This document shows, piece after piece, positions 1-6,033 of a stretch of DNA of 9,545 nt. Numbering within the stretch: position 1 is the first letter of the stretch; each line of letters begins with the position of its first letter. The position numbers and the translations under genes were made by a program. The notes under the pieces were generated by a model, which saw nothing but the letters and a program-made list of their open reading frames with translations, had not been told where the DNA came from and ran no database searches. Origin of the DNA: Candidatus Zhuqueibacterota bacterium 4484_219 (lineage in GTDB: Bacteria; Zhuqueibacterota; JdFR-76; 4484-219). The DNA lies in contig MZGM01000029.1 of assembly GCA_002085035.1 (NCBI GenBank), positions 1 through 9,545 on the forward strand, in the 5' to 3' direction.

Positions 1-95
1 TCGAGGAGTTCGGAACCTACGGAACGTTGTAGCCCACCTGCATCTAAACAATTCGAAGGCTCCCCTTTGTCCCCTCAACACCTTTCAAAAAGTTC
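1..95. other. Upstream segment with no identified gene
   Basis: No recognisable gene or RNA is seen. One frame reads nine codons to a TAG at 30-32 (EEFGTYGTL) and could be the end of an upstream gene, but this is too short to claim. Confidence 0.3.
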
Positions 96-123
96 TTGAC
101 ATTTTGGGCCCTTTTTATTAAAT
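96..123 (+). promoter_or_regulatory. Putative sigma-70 type promoter of the rrf2-mrp operon
   Basis: A perfect -35 hexamer TTGACA lies at 96-101. Sixteen bases downstream is TTAAAT (118-123), a 4/6 match to the -10 consensus. The -10 abuts and overlaps the palindrome at 121-145, a usual arrangement for an autorepressed promoter. The -35 match is seen directly; the -10 assignment is uncertain because TATTAA at 116-121 is also possible but would leave only a 14-base spacer. Confidence 0.5.
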
Positions 124-145
124 TCGGATAAACAAAGTCCGAATT
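121..145. promoter_or_regulatory. Perfect interrupted palindrome, likely Rrf2 operator
   Basis: AATTCGGA (121-128) is exactly repeated in inverted orientation as TCCGAATT (138-145), separated by nine bases, giving a 25-bp dyad. It overlaps the proposed -10 element and ends 21 bases before the start codon of the Rrf2 regulator. Rrf2-family dimers bind dyads of about this length; the E. coli IscR type 1 site is also 25 bp and shares the AGTC of the right arm. Inference: the site for autoregulation by the downstream gene product. The palindrome itself is certain, its function is not proven. Confidence 0.6.
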
Positions 146-159
146 GTCTAAATTGACAA
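144..159. repeat. Second small inverted repeat in the rrf2 leader
   Basis: TTGTC (144-148) and GACAA (155-159) form a five-base inverted repeat around a six-base spacer. It overlaps the last two bases of the larger palindrome and ends seven bases before the ATG at 167. It may be a secondary binding site or a small leader hairpin, but five-base arms can occur by chance in A+T-rich DNA. Confidence 0.3.
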
Positions 160-166
160 CTTATCT

Positions 167-628
167 ATGCAGTTATTGCAAAGTACAGAGCATGCCATTC
201 ACAGTTTGTTGTATCTGGCAATAAACCAGCACCAAAGGCCTGCGATTCTGGTTAGTGAACTAGCAAGGGCTCAGAATTTATCAGAAGCCTACTTAGCAAA
301 GATATTTCAAAGTCTAGCAAAAGCTGGATTGGTCCGGTCGTTTAGGGGGGCCAAAGGAGGATATGCACTTGCTTATTCTCCTGAAAAAACGACCCTCCGT
401 CAAATAGTACAAGCCATAGAGGGAGACGTGCCAATTTTTGTGTGCGATTGCTCGAAACGGCGCTGTGAGCTCGTTGATGATTGTTACCTTATATCGGTAA
501 TGGAAAAAGCCAAAGAAGGATTTTGCCAGATATTGGAACAAACAACACTCAAAGACTTAGTTGATAGTGTACAGAAAACTGGCCGTCGAGTTGTTTGGCT
601 TCAGCCAGCAGAACATTCAAGTTACTAA
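167..628 (+). CDS. Rrf2-family transcriptional regulator, IscR/NsrR-like, with cysteine cluster
   Basis: A 153-aa DNA-binding regulator, the full length usual for Rrf2 proteins. Residues 1-20 match the family's opening helix (alternating leucines, HAIHSLLYLA). The winged helix-turn-helix spans about 26-70, with the recognition helix near AYLAKIFQSLAKAGLV and the typical wing GAKGGYAL at 61-68. Cys93, Cys95, Cys100 and Cys106 lie where IscR and NsrR carry their Fe-S ligands (IscR Cys92/98/104), so this is probably an Fe-S- or redox-sensing repressor rather than a cysteine-free type such as CymR. The ATG at 167 has no clear ribosome site but fits the family N-terminus. It sits directly behind a palindrome (121-145), which suggests autoregulation, and it is followed after ten bases by a Mrp-type Fe-S carrier. 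Which signal it senses (Fe-S supply, NO, oxygen) cannot be told. Confidence 0.93.
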   Translation: MQLLQSTEHAIHSLLYLAINQHQRPAILVSELARAQNLSEAYLAKIFQSLAKAGLVRSFRGAKGGYALAYSPEKTTLRQIVQAIEGDVPIFVCDCSKRRCELVDDCYLISVMEKAKEGFCQILEQTTLKDLVDSVQKTGRRVVWLQPAEHSSY

Positions 629-632
629 GGAG
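627..632 (+). promoter_or_regulatory. Ribosome binding site deciding the mrp start
   Basis: AAGGAG lies six bases before the ATG at 639 and begins inside the TAA stop codon of the regulator (626-628). It favours 639 over the upstream in-frame ATG at 561, which would lie deep inside the regulator gene. The overlap suggests translational coupling. Confidence 0.85.
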
Positions 633-638
633 CCAGAA

Positions 639-1721
639 ATGGAAATTTTCAAAAACAAAAACAAGACCAAACCTACTATTTCCCAGGAAAAGATTTTGGA
701 GAAACTCCAAAATATCAAGTACCCTGGTTACAGTCGAGATATTGTATCCTTCGGGATGGTAAAGCAAGTAGAAATCTTGGATAATAACTCTGTTAAGGTA
801 ATATTAGACATCAGAACCCAGGACAGCAAAATTAAAGAGACGATCGTCAAAGAAGTTAAGCATGTCATAAGCGCGATACCTGAAGTAAACAATGTAAACG
901 TAGAAGTACAGCAAACTGGTGCCACTGGAGAGAAGGCACAAACCATTCGTCCTAAATTGCTCTCCCAAATAAAGCATAAAATCGCAATAGCAAGTGGAAA
1001 AGGTGGTGTTGGTAAAACTACGGTTGCAGTCAATCTGGCTTTGGCACTTGCCAAGAAAGGCACCAAGGTAGGGTTGTTTGACGCCGATATTTATGGTCCC
1101 AATGTGCCAATAATGTTGGGACTTAGTGCGGCACGACCCGGGATACAAAACAACAAAATGATTCCGTTAGAAAAACACGGGATACAAGTGATGTCCATAG
1201 GATTTCTTCTACCAGAAAAAGAAACCGCTGTTATCTGGCGGGGGCCACTTGTCTCTAAGGCTATTGAGCAACTTATGACCGAAGTGGCATGGGCAGAGCT
1301 TGATTATTTTATTATTGATCTACCACCTGGCACAGGAGATGCTCAACTTAGTATTTCACAGCTGTTAGAACTTTCTGGTGCGATTATTGTTGCAACTCCT
1401 CAGGATGTAGCCCTGGCAGATGCTGTCAAAGGTGTGTCGATGTTTCAAAAAGTACATGTGCCCATTATTGGGATAATTGAAAACATGAGCTATTTTATTT
1501 GTCCGCATTGCCATCAACGTACTGAAATTTTCAGCCATGGCGGTGCCAAAGGAATCTGTCGACAACTTGGAGTACCTTTCCTCGGAGAGATCCCTTTAGA
1601 CCCCGAAATCCGTATCGGTAGCGACCAAGGAACGCCAGTTGTAATAGAAAAACCTGATTCACCACAGACCAAGGCTTTCATGGAAGTAGCGGAACAGATA
1701 ATGCAAAAGACAAAACATTAA
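639..1721 (+). CDS. mrp: Mrp/NBP35-family Fe-S cluster carrier ATPase
   Basis: A 360-aa P-loop ATPase that in this family (Mrp/ApbC, NBP35/Ind1) binds a bridging [4Fe-4S] cluster as a dimer and passes it to apo-proteins in the cytoplasm. Residues about 14-92 form an N-terminal MIP18/DUF59 domain with the motif SRDIVSFGMV. The MinD-like ATPase follows: deviant Walker A GKGGVGKTT at 120-128, FDADIYGPN near 148-155, and DLPPGTGD at 227-234. The cluster-binding pair is Cys288 and Cys291 (CPHC). The frame is open upstream to an ATG at 561, but the AAGGAG at 627-632 and the absence of family similarity in the extra 26 residues favour 639. It is ten bases behind the Rrf2 regulator and 73 bases before a stand-alone SufT-like gene, so co-regulation of Fe-S delivery is likely. 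Confidence 0.95.
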   Translation: MEIFKNKNKTKPTISQEKILEKLQNIKYPGYSRDIVSFGMVKQVEILDNNSVKVILDIRTQDSKIKETIVKEVKHVISAIPEVNNVNVEVQQTGATGEKAQTIRPKLLSQIKHKIAIASGKGGVGKTTVAVNLALALAKKGTKVGLFDADIYGPNVPIMLGLSAARPGIQNNKMIPLEKHGIQVMSIGFLLPEKETAVIWRGPLVSKAIEQLMTEVAWAELDYFIIDLPPGTGDAQLSISQLLELSGAIIVATPQDVALADAVKGVSMFQKVHVPIIGIIENMSYFICPHCHQRTEIFSHGGAKGICRQLGVPFLGEIPLDPEIRIGSDQGTPVVIEKPDSPQTKAFMEVAEQIMQKTKH

Positions 1722-1794
1722 CCCAAAAAATAATAGTGAACAAATTGTCATAAAAAGAGTAAAACAAATAACACGATCAACATAAGAGTGCAAA

Positions 1795-2097
1795 ATGATT
1801 TCAGAACAACAAGTGTGGGAAGCTTTAAAAGATTGCTACGATCCCGAGATCCCCGTTAATTTGGTTGATCTGGGCTTAATCTATGATGTCAAGGTTGATG
1901 GTGGGGTGGTGCAAGTAAAAATGACTCTTACTGCACCGGGGTGTCCCATGCATTCGTTTATTGCTCAACAAGTGCGGGACAGACTACTAAGCATGGAAGG
2001 TGTGAAAGACGCTGTAGTGGAAGTAGTTTGGGATCCACCATGGAACCCTGCAATGATGAGCGAGGAAGCCAAAGCAAAATTGGGATTTTCTGATTAG
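1795..2097 (+). CDS. SufT-like MIP18 (DUF59) family protein
   Basis: A 100-aa single-domain protein of the MIP18/DUF59 family, which includes SufT, the PaaD N-terminal domain and eukaryotic CIA2/MIP18; members help assemble or deliver Fe-S clusters. Visible motifs are DPEIPVNLVDLGLIYDV (16-32), TAPGCPM with the conserved Cys50 (46-52), and the typical C-terminal WDPPWNPAMMSEEAK (79-93), which is characteristic of SufT-like forms. Cys14 is a second cysteine. The ribosome site is weak (AAGAG-like, about 1782-1786). It follows a Mrp protein that carries its own copy of the same domain, and its stop TAG is part of the ribosome site of the next gene. No suf or isc scaffold genes are in the window, so the name sufT is not assigned firmly. 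Confidence 0.9.
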   Translation: MISEQQVWEALKDCYDPEIPVNLVDLGLIYDVKVDGGVVQVKMTLTAPGCPMHSFIAQQVRDRLLSMEGVKDAVVEVVWDPPWNPAMMSEEAKAKLGFSD

Positions 2098-2103
2098 GGA
2101 GGA
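2097..2103 (+). promoter_or_regulatory. Strong ribosome binding site before an ATC codon
   Basis: GGGAGGA starts on the last base of the TAG stop of the SufT-like gene and lies seven bases before the ATC at 2111. That is standard spacing for an initiator there, but 61 bases away from the first in-frame ATG at 2165, so it decides the start of the PP-loop gene. Confidence 0.7.
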
Positions 2104-2110
2104 CAAAAAT

Positions 2111-3142
2111 ATCAAAGCAGTTGCTCTGGTATCCGGAGGATTAGACAGTATTCTTGCAGTTAAGATGATAGCTAGTCAGGGAATCGAAATAGCAGGGGTT
2201 AGTTTTGACACTGGCTTTTTCGTAGCAGAACATCGTCGCATTGTGAATCGAAAAAAGAAAATAACGAAATCTTTACGGGAGGAAATTTCTCAAGTTGAAG
2301 CCCAGACCGGCGTCTCAATTAAGATCATTGACATTTCTCAGGAGTTTTTACAAAAGGTTTTACTAAAACCCAAATACGGTTACGGCTCGGCAATGAACCC
2401 TTGTATCGATTGCCGTATTTTCATGTTGAAAAAAGCAAAGAGCTACATGGAACAAATTGGAGCACAGTTCGTTATAACTGGAGAAGTGTTGGGACAACGT
2501 CCAATGAGCCAACACTTTAAAACATTACGATTAATTGAAAAACAGAGTAATTTGGAAGGTCTAATTTTACGTCCGCTATCGGCTAAATTGCTACCCTTGA
2601 CTATTCCCGAGAAAAAAGGATGGATAGATCGTGAAAAACTGGCTGATATTAGCGGGCGCTCGCGACACAAGCAGTTTGAACTGGCGAAGACTCTGGGCAT
2701 CACTAACTATCCTCAACCCGCAAATGGGCACTGTTATTTGACTGATGAAAATTATGGGCGGCGATTACGCGACCTTCTCGCACATCGTTCGCCAGATGAG
2801 ATAAATCAGGAAGATGTAATTCTGCTAAAGGTAGGACGTCATTTTAGGTTGTCAGATCAAGTTAAGGTAATAGTAGGTCGCAATGAGGCTGAAAATCATT
2901 TTCTTGAGCAGTACACCAAAGGTAGGTGGGTATTTGAAGCTCGGGACTTTGTTGGTCCATTAACTTTGGCTGAGGGTACGATCACCGAAAATGATATTTT
3001 ATCGATTGCCCAGATTACCGCTCGATATTGCGACGGTAAGAACGAAAGCGAAGTTTATGTGAGTTACAGACATAATGAACATCAAGGAGAAATTAAAGTT
3101 GCTCCTGTAACGGAACCAGAACTTGCACACTGGCGAATTTAG
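2111..3142 (+). CDS. PP-loop ATPase, ThiI-related tRNA sulfurtransferase-like protein with NFACT-R-like C-terminus
   Basis: Taken from ATC at 2111, the product is 343 aa and begins MKAVALVSGGLDS, with the PP-loop SGGLDS at 8-13 that adenylates the substrate. A start at the first ATG (2165) would cut off this motif and lose the active site, and no ATG, GTG or TTG occurs in this frame between the stop at 2057 and 2165. GGGAGGA at 2097-2103 supports 2111. Other motifs: the NPCIDC pair (Cys98, Cys101), GEVLGQRPMSQ (124-134), a region rich in charged residues leading to Cys208 in NGHCYLTDENYGRRLRDL, and a C-terminal domain (about 235-343) resembling the NFACT-R type RNA-binding module of ThiI-like proteins that lack THUMP. 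Such proteins are generally annotated as tRNA thiolation or thiamine-related enzymes; the exact nucleoside is unknown. The paired cysteines may hold an Fe-S cluster or form a persulfide, which would fit the Fe-S gene neighbourhood. Confidence 0.82.
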   Translation: MKAVALVSGGLDSILAVKMIASQGIEIAGVSFDTGFFVAEHRRIVNRKKKITKSLREEISQVEAQTGVSIKIIDISQEFLQKVLLKPKYGYGSAMNPCIDCRIFMLKKAKSYMEQIGAQFVITGEVLGQRPMSQHFKTLRLIEKQSNLEGLILRPLSAKLLPLTIPEKKGWIDREKLADISGRSRHKQFELAKTLGITNYPQPANGHCYLTDENYGRRLRDLLAHRSPDEINQEDVILLKVGRHFRLSDQVKVIVGRNEAENHFLEQYTKGRWVFEARDFVGPLTLAEGTITENDILSIAQITARYCDGKNESEVYVSYRHNEHQGEIKVAPVTEPELAHWRI

Positions 3143-3195
3143 TAGCCGATGCACTGAAAGTGAATTCATTTTTGATTTTTTAACCAAAAACAAAC

Positions 3196-3200
3196 AAGGA
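3196..3200 (+). promoter_or_regulatory. Ribosome binding site favouring the second ATG of the sigma gene
   Basis: AAGGA ends on the A of the first in-frame ATG (3200), so it cannot serve that codon. It lies eleven bases before the ATG at 3212, slightly long but workable. Confidence 0.5.
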
Positions 3201-3211
3201 TGAAGCAAACC

Positions 3212-4060
3212 ATGAAATATTTTTCCAAAATTACCTATAAAGCTTCTCTTGCTAATTATTTGCAGGACATTCAGAAGGTGTCTCTTTTGACGCCAGAGGA
3301 AGAAGTCGAGTTAGCCAAACGTATTCGTGCTGGCGATCAAGAAGCGCTTAATCGTTTGGTGGAGGCCAATTTGCGTTTTGTGGTCTCTATTGCCAAAGAA
3401 TACCAAAACCGTGGCCTTCCACTGGAAGATCTGATTAATGAAGGTAATATCGGATTAATCAAGGCTGCGAAAAAATTTGACAGCACCAAGGGCTTTCGTT
3501 TCATCTCTTACGCAGTATGGTGGATCCGTCAGTCTATTACTGAAGCGATTGTCAATCATGCCAAGATGGTGCGGCTACCTTTCAACAAAGTTTGGGAGGT
3601 GTTCCGCGTAGAGAAAACTTTCAATAAATTGCGTCGAGAACTGGGACGAGATCCCAGCCTCGAGGAAGTCACCGAGGCTTTGGGAATTTCTCATTCTGAT
3701 CTGTCCAACATTATGGTCAGCTTGGGGAAGGATTTGTCCCTTGATGAGATCATTAGCGATGATTTTGATTCCTCTTTGCTCGACTTTATTGCCGATGAAA
3801 AATCGCCACGTCCCGATGCTTCATTGCTCGACGAGTCGTTAAAGATTGAGGTAGAAAAGGTGTTGTCCTCGCTCCCCTGGCGTGAAGGAGAAATTCTACG
3901 CCTTTACTATGGAATCAACGAGGAACGACCATTAACTTTGAACGAAATTGGGGAGCGTTTAGGCCTGAGTCGCGAACGAGTACGGCAGATTAAGGAATTA
4001 GCTTTGCGGAAACTTCGTCAGACCAGCAAAGGTAAAGTACTGCGGCAATTCTTAGGCTGA
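3212..4060 (+). CDS. rpoD: RNA polymerase sigma-70 factor, short primary type (RpoD/SigA-like)
   Basis: A 282-aa sigma factor (286 aa if the ATG at 3200 is used). Numbering from 3212: region 1.2 about 10-45 (SLANYLQDIQKVSLLTPEEEVELAKRI), region 2 about 50-115 with the core-binding and -10-recognising run NLRFVVSIAKEYQNRG (53-68), DLINEGNIGLIKAAKKFD (73-90) and GFRFISYAVWWIRQSI (94-109). Region 3 lies about 118-195 and region 4 about 211-274, with the -35-binding helix-turn-helix LTLNEIGERLGLSRERVRQI (241-260). Region 1.1 and the long non-conserved insert of proteobacterial RpoD are missing. This is the form typical of the primary sigma of Bacteroidetes and relatives, though a group 2 sigma is not excluded. 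The gene is 69 bases behind the PP-loop gene, in the same direction. A role as housekeeping sigma is inferred; whether another rpoD exists in the genome is unknown. Confidence 0.88.
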   Translation: MKYFSKITYKASLANYLQDIQKVSLLTPEEEVELAKRIRAGDQEALNRLVEANLRFVVSIAKEYQNRGLPLEDLINEGNIGLIKAAKKFDSTKGFRFISYAVWWIRQSITEAIVNHAKMVRLPFNKVWEVFRVEKTFNKLRRELGRDPSLEEVTEALGISHSDLSNIMVSLGKDLSLDEIISDDFDSSLLDFIADEKSPRPDASLLDESLKIEVEKVLSSLPWREGEILRLYYGINEERPLTLNEIGERLGLSRERVRQIKELALRKLRQTSKGKVLRQFLG

Positions 4061-4083
4061 TATTCTTCGAATATTCTTAAGCC
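4055..4083 (+). terminator. Imperfect hairpin after the sigma gene
   Basis: ATATTC (4060-4065) and GAATAT (4069-4074) pair around a three-base loop, and GGCT (4055-4058) can pair with AGCC (4080-4083) outside an internal loop. It spans the TGA stop codon of the sigma gene. No T-tract follows, so it would be a weak terminator at best; it could instead be an mRNA-processing or stability element. Confidence 0.25.
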
Positions 4084-4095
4084 ACCGGAAAATGA

Positions 4096-5166
4096 ATGAT
4101 AGTGAATGCTTCTATGAGCCAACCTTTCAAAGAAGCCATGTTCTACACCCCGATTGAAAATAAAGGGGTGGTTTGTAATTTGTGTCGGCATCGGTGCAAA
4201 ATTCTTGAGGGACGGTTAGGTACATGCGGTGTGCGGTACAACAAAGGTGGAAAACTATTAACCCTGGTGTATGAGAAAATCATTGCTGCCCATGTGGATC
4301 CTATTGAAAAAAAACCACTTTTCCACGTGTGCCCCGGGTCAAGTTCTTTCTCCGTCGCTACTGTAGGATGCAACTTTCACTGTGATTTTTGTCAAAATGC
4401 CGACATTTCCCAGGTGAAAATCAAAGCCTCCCCAGAAAGCGAACCGTCACCAGAACAAATACCCGGCGAACAATTATCAGTAGAACAAGTAGTAGAAATT
4501 GCAGAACAACATCACTGCAAATCAATCGCTTACACTTACACCGAACCAACTATTTTTTATGAGTATGCCTATGAGGCAGGAAAGTTAGCCCATAGGCATA
4601 ATATTTTAAATGTATTCGTTACTAACGGTTATCTTACGGCGGAGGCATTAAAGGAAATCAAGCCATATTTGGATGCTGCCAATGTAGATCTTAAGGGTTT
4701 CAATGCTGATTTTTATCGCAAGAAAATTGGGGCAAAACTGGAAGAGGTATTGGATTCGCTGAAATTGATGAAATCGTTGGGTATCTGGATTGAGGTTACC
4801 ACTCTCATCGTGCCGGGTTGGAATGACAAGGAAGACGATCTGCGCAAAGTGGCTCATTTCATCTATGCTGAATTAGGAGAAGACACTCCCTGGCATATCA
4901 GCCGATTTTTCCCCCATTACAAGATGATGGATGTAGAGCCTACTCCAGTACATATTATCCGAAAAGCGCGCGAAATTGGTCTTGAAACTGGACTTCGCTA
5001 TGTTTACACTGGTAATCTCCCCGGCGATGAGGGTGAACATACTTATTGCTACCATTGTAATAAAATACTTATCCGTCGCTATGGCTATACGATTCTGGAA
5101 AACCACATCAAAGAGGGAAAATGTGAATTTTGTGGTGCAGTTATCGACGGCATTGGTCTAAATTAG
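4096..5166 (+). CDS. amrS: AmmeMemoRadiSam-type radical SAM enzyme (AmrS-like)
   Basis: A 356-aa radical SAM protein of the AmmeMemoRadiSam family, named for gene co-occurrence with Memo and AMMECR1 proteins; its substrate is not established. N-terminal cysteines Cys27, Cys30, Cys34 and Cys44 (CNLCRHRC, then GTCGVR) form the family's first motif. The radical SAM cluster motif is Cys92-x3-Cys96-x2-Cys99 in VGCNFHCDFCQN, followed by EPTIFYEYAYE and NVFVTNGYL typical of the pyruvate-formate-lyase-activase-like barrel. At the C-terminus Cys318/Cys321 and Cys343/Cys346 make two CxxC pairs, probably a zinc ribbon or second metal site. The ATG at 4096 has a modest GGAA five bases ahead; ATG 4114 is an alternative that still keeps the KEAMFY start of the family. 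Neither Memo nor AMMECR1 is present in the window. Confidence 0.92.
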   Translation: MIVNASMSQPFKEAMFYTPIENKGVVCNLCRHRCKILEGRLGTCGVRYNKGGKLLTLVYEKIIAAHVDPIEKKPLFHVCPGSSSFSVATVGCNFHCDFCQNADISQVKIKASPESEPSPEQIPGEQLSVEQVVEIAEQHHCKSIAYTYTEPTIFYEYAYEAGKLAHRHNILNVFVTNGYLTAEALKEIKPYLDAANVDLKGFNADFYRKKIGAKLEEVLDSLKLMKSLGIWIEVTTLIVPGWNDKEDDLRKVAHFIYAELGEDTPWHISRFFPHYKMMDVEPTPVHIIRKAREIGLETGLRYVYTGNLPGDEGEHTYCYHCNKILIRRYGYTILENHIKEGKCEFCGAVIDGIGLN

Positions 5167-5199
5167 TAAATTTGCAACTACTGAGTATCGGAGGTTGTA

Positions 5200-6033
5200 A
5201 TGAGTCCGATTCTGCTGTTTTCTGTTATTAGTTTAGGTGGACTTGGGTTATTCTTTGGCACCCTGCTGGCATTTGCTTCTAAGATATTTGCCATCACAGT
5301 AGATCCTCGGGTAGAGCAGATTGTAGAGATTTTACCTAATGCCAATTGCGGCGCCTGTGGCTACGCTGGTTGTACGGCCTATGCGGAAGCTGTTGTAAAT
5401 GGAGAGGCTGCCAGCAACTTATGTATCCCTGGGGGCACTTTGGTTGCTCGTTCAATAGCGGAAATTTTGGGCATTGAAGCCCAGGAAGTCACCAAAAAGG
5501 TAGCAGTTGTACGTTGTGGCGGAGGTAAAAAGGAGGCGAAAGCAAAATACATCTATGAAGGATTAACTGATTGTCATGCTGCAGAGTTACTGGGAGGCGG
5601 TTCCAAAGCTTGCAAATATGGCTGTCTGGGGTTAGGTTCGTGCGTATCTGCATGCCCCTATGATGCCATCGCCATGTCCGACAATGGGCTACCAGTAGTT
5701 TTTGAAGAAAAATGTAGTGGTTGTGGTCTTTGTGCTCAGGCCTGCCCAAGAGGCATCATAGAAATAATCCCGGTTACTCAAAAAGTGTACGTGGCGTGCG
5801 TTTCGCACGATCGCGGCAAGGACGTAAAAGCAGTGTGTTCCGTGGGCTGTATCGGTTGTACATTATGTGCCAGTCCTAAATTTGTACCCTCTGGTAAGGT
5901 AAAAATAGAAGACAATTTGCCTGTAGTACCTCCTGACTGGGAAGATTTCGACACCGCAGTAGAAAAGTGTCCATCCAAGTGCTTTGTGGTGCGAGTTGAT
6001 GATAGGGTGATGGCAAACAAACAGTGTGCCTAA
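5200..6033 (+). CDS. rnfB: RnfB-like multi-cluster ferredoxin subunit (electron transport)
   Basis: A 277-aa membrane-anchored iron-sulfur protein like RnfB, the subunit that takes electrons from ferredoxin in the Rnf ferredoxin:NAD+ oxidoreductase. A hydrophobic N-terminal helix spans about 4-30. The RnfB Fe-S domain has Cys50, Cys53, Cys58 and Cys75 (NCGACGYAGC, then LCIPGG). Two ferredoxin-type clusters follow with Cys138/142/148/152 and Cys172/175/178/182, and a further motif Cys213/217/220/223 with Cys257 and Cys261 suggests another cluster, as in extended RnfB proteins of anaerobes. CGGAGG at 5189-5194, five bases before the ATG, fixes the start. The 33-base gap to the radical SAM gene and an 8-base overlap with the following DUF362 gene point to one transcript. 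No rnfC, D, G, E or A lies next to it, so it may serve another partner here. Confidence 0.92.
   Translation: MSPILLFSVISLGGLGLFFGTLLAFASKIFAITVDPRVEQIVEILPNANCGACGYAGCTAYAEAVVNGEAASNLCIPGGTLVARSIAEILGIEAQEVTKKVAVVRCGGGKKEAKAKYIYEGLTDCHAAELLGGGSKACKYGCLGLGSCVSACPYDAIAMSDNGLPVVFEEKCSGCGLCAQACPRGIIEIIPVTQKVYVACVSHDRGKDVKAVCSVGCIGCTLCASPKFVPSGKVKIEDNLPVVPPDWEDFDTAVEKCPSKCFVVRVDDRVMANKQCA

Noticed and set aside
3..32. Possible tail of an upstream gene ending at TAG 30-32
   Set aside because: Ten codons are too few to support a coding call, and other frames are equally open there.
153..158. Second TTGACA hexamer before rrf2
   Set aside because: A matching -10 would fall inside the coding region and none is seen; it belongs to the small inverted repeat.
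561..638. Longer Mrp start at ATG 561
   Set aside because: It overlaps 68 bases of the rrf2 gene, has no family similarity in the added 26 residues, and ATG 639 has an ideal AAGGAG.
728..1148. Minus-strand open frames of 112 and 114 codons inside mrp
   Set aside because: Antisense shadows of a strongly conserved coding region, with no recognisable protein and no ribosome site.
1745..1773. TTGTCA-N17-ATAACA as a promoter for the SufT-like gene
   Set aside because: The -35 is good but the -10 is a poor match, so it is not listed as a feature.
2165..3142. Reading the PP-loop gene as starting at ATG 2165, or as an N-terminally truncated pseudogene
   Set aside because: The frame continues upstream through an intact SGGLDS loop to a codon with a strong ribosome site, so the gene looks complete rather than truncated.
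4976..5161. Second + frame (61 codons) inside the radical SAM gene
   Set aside because: Wholly contained in amrS, whose cysteine motifs continue through the region in the other frame.
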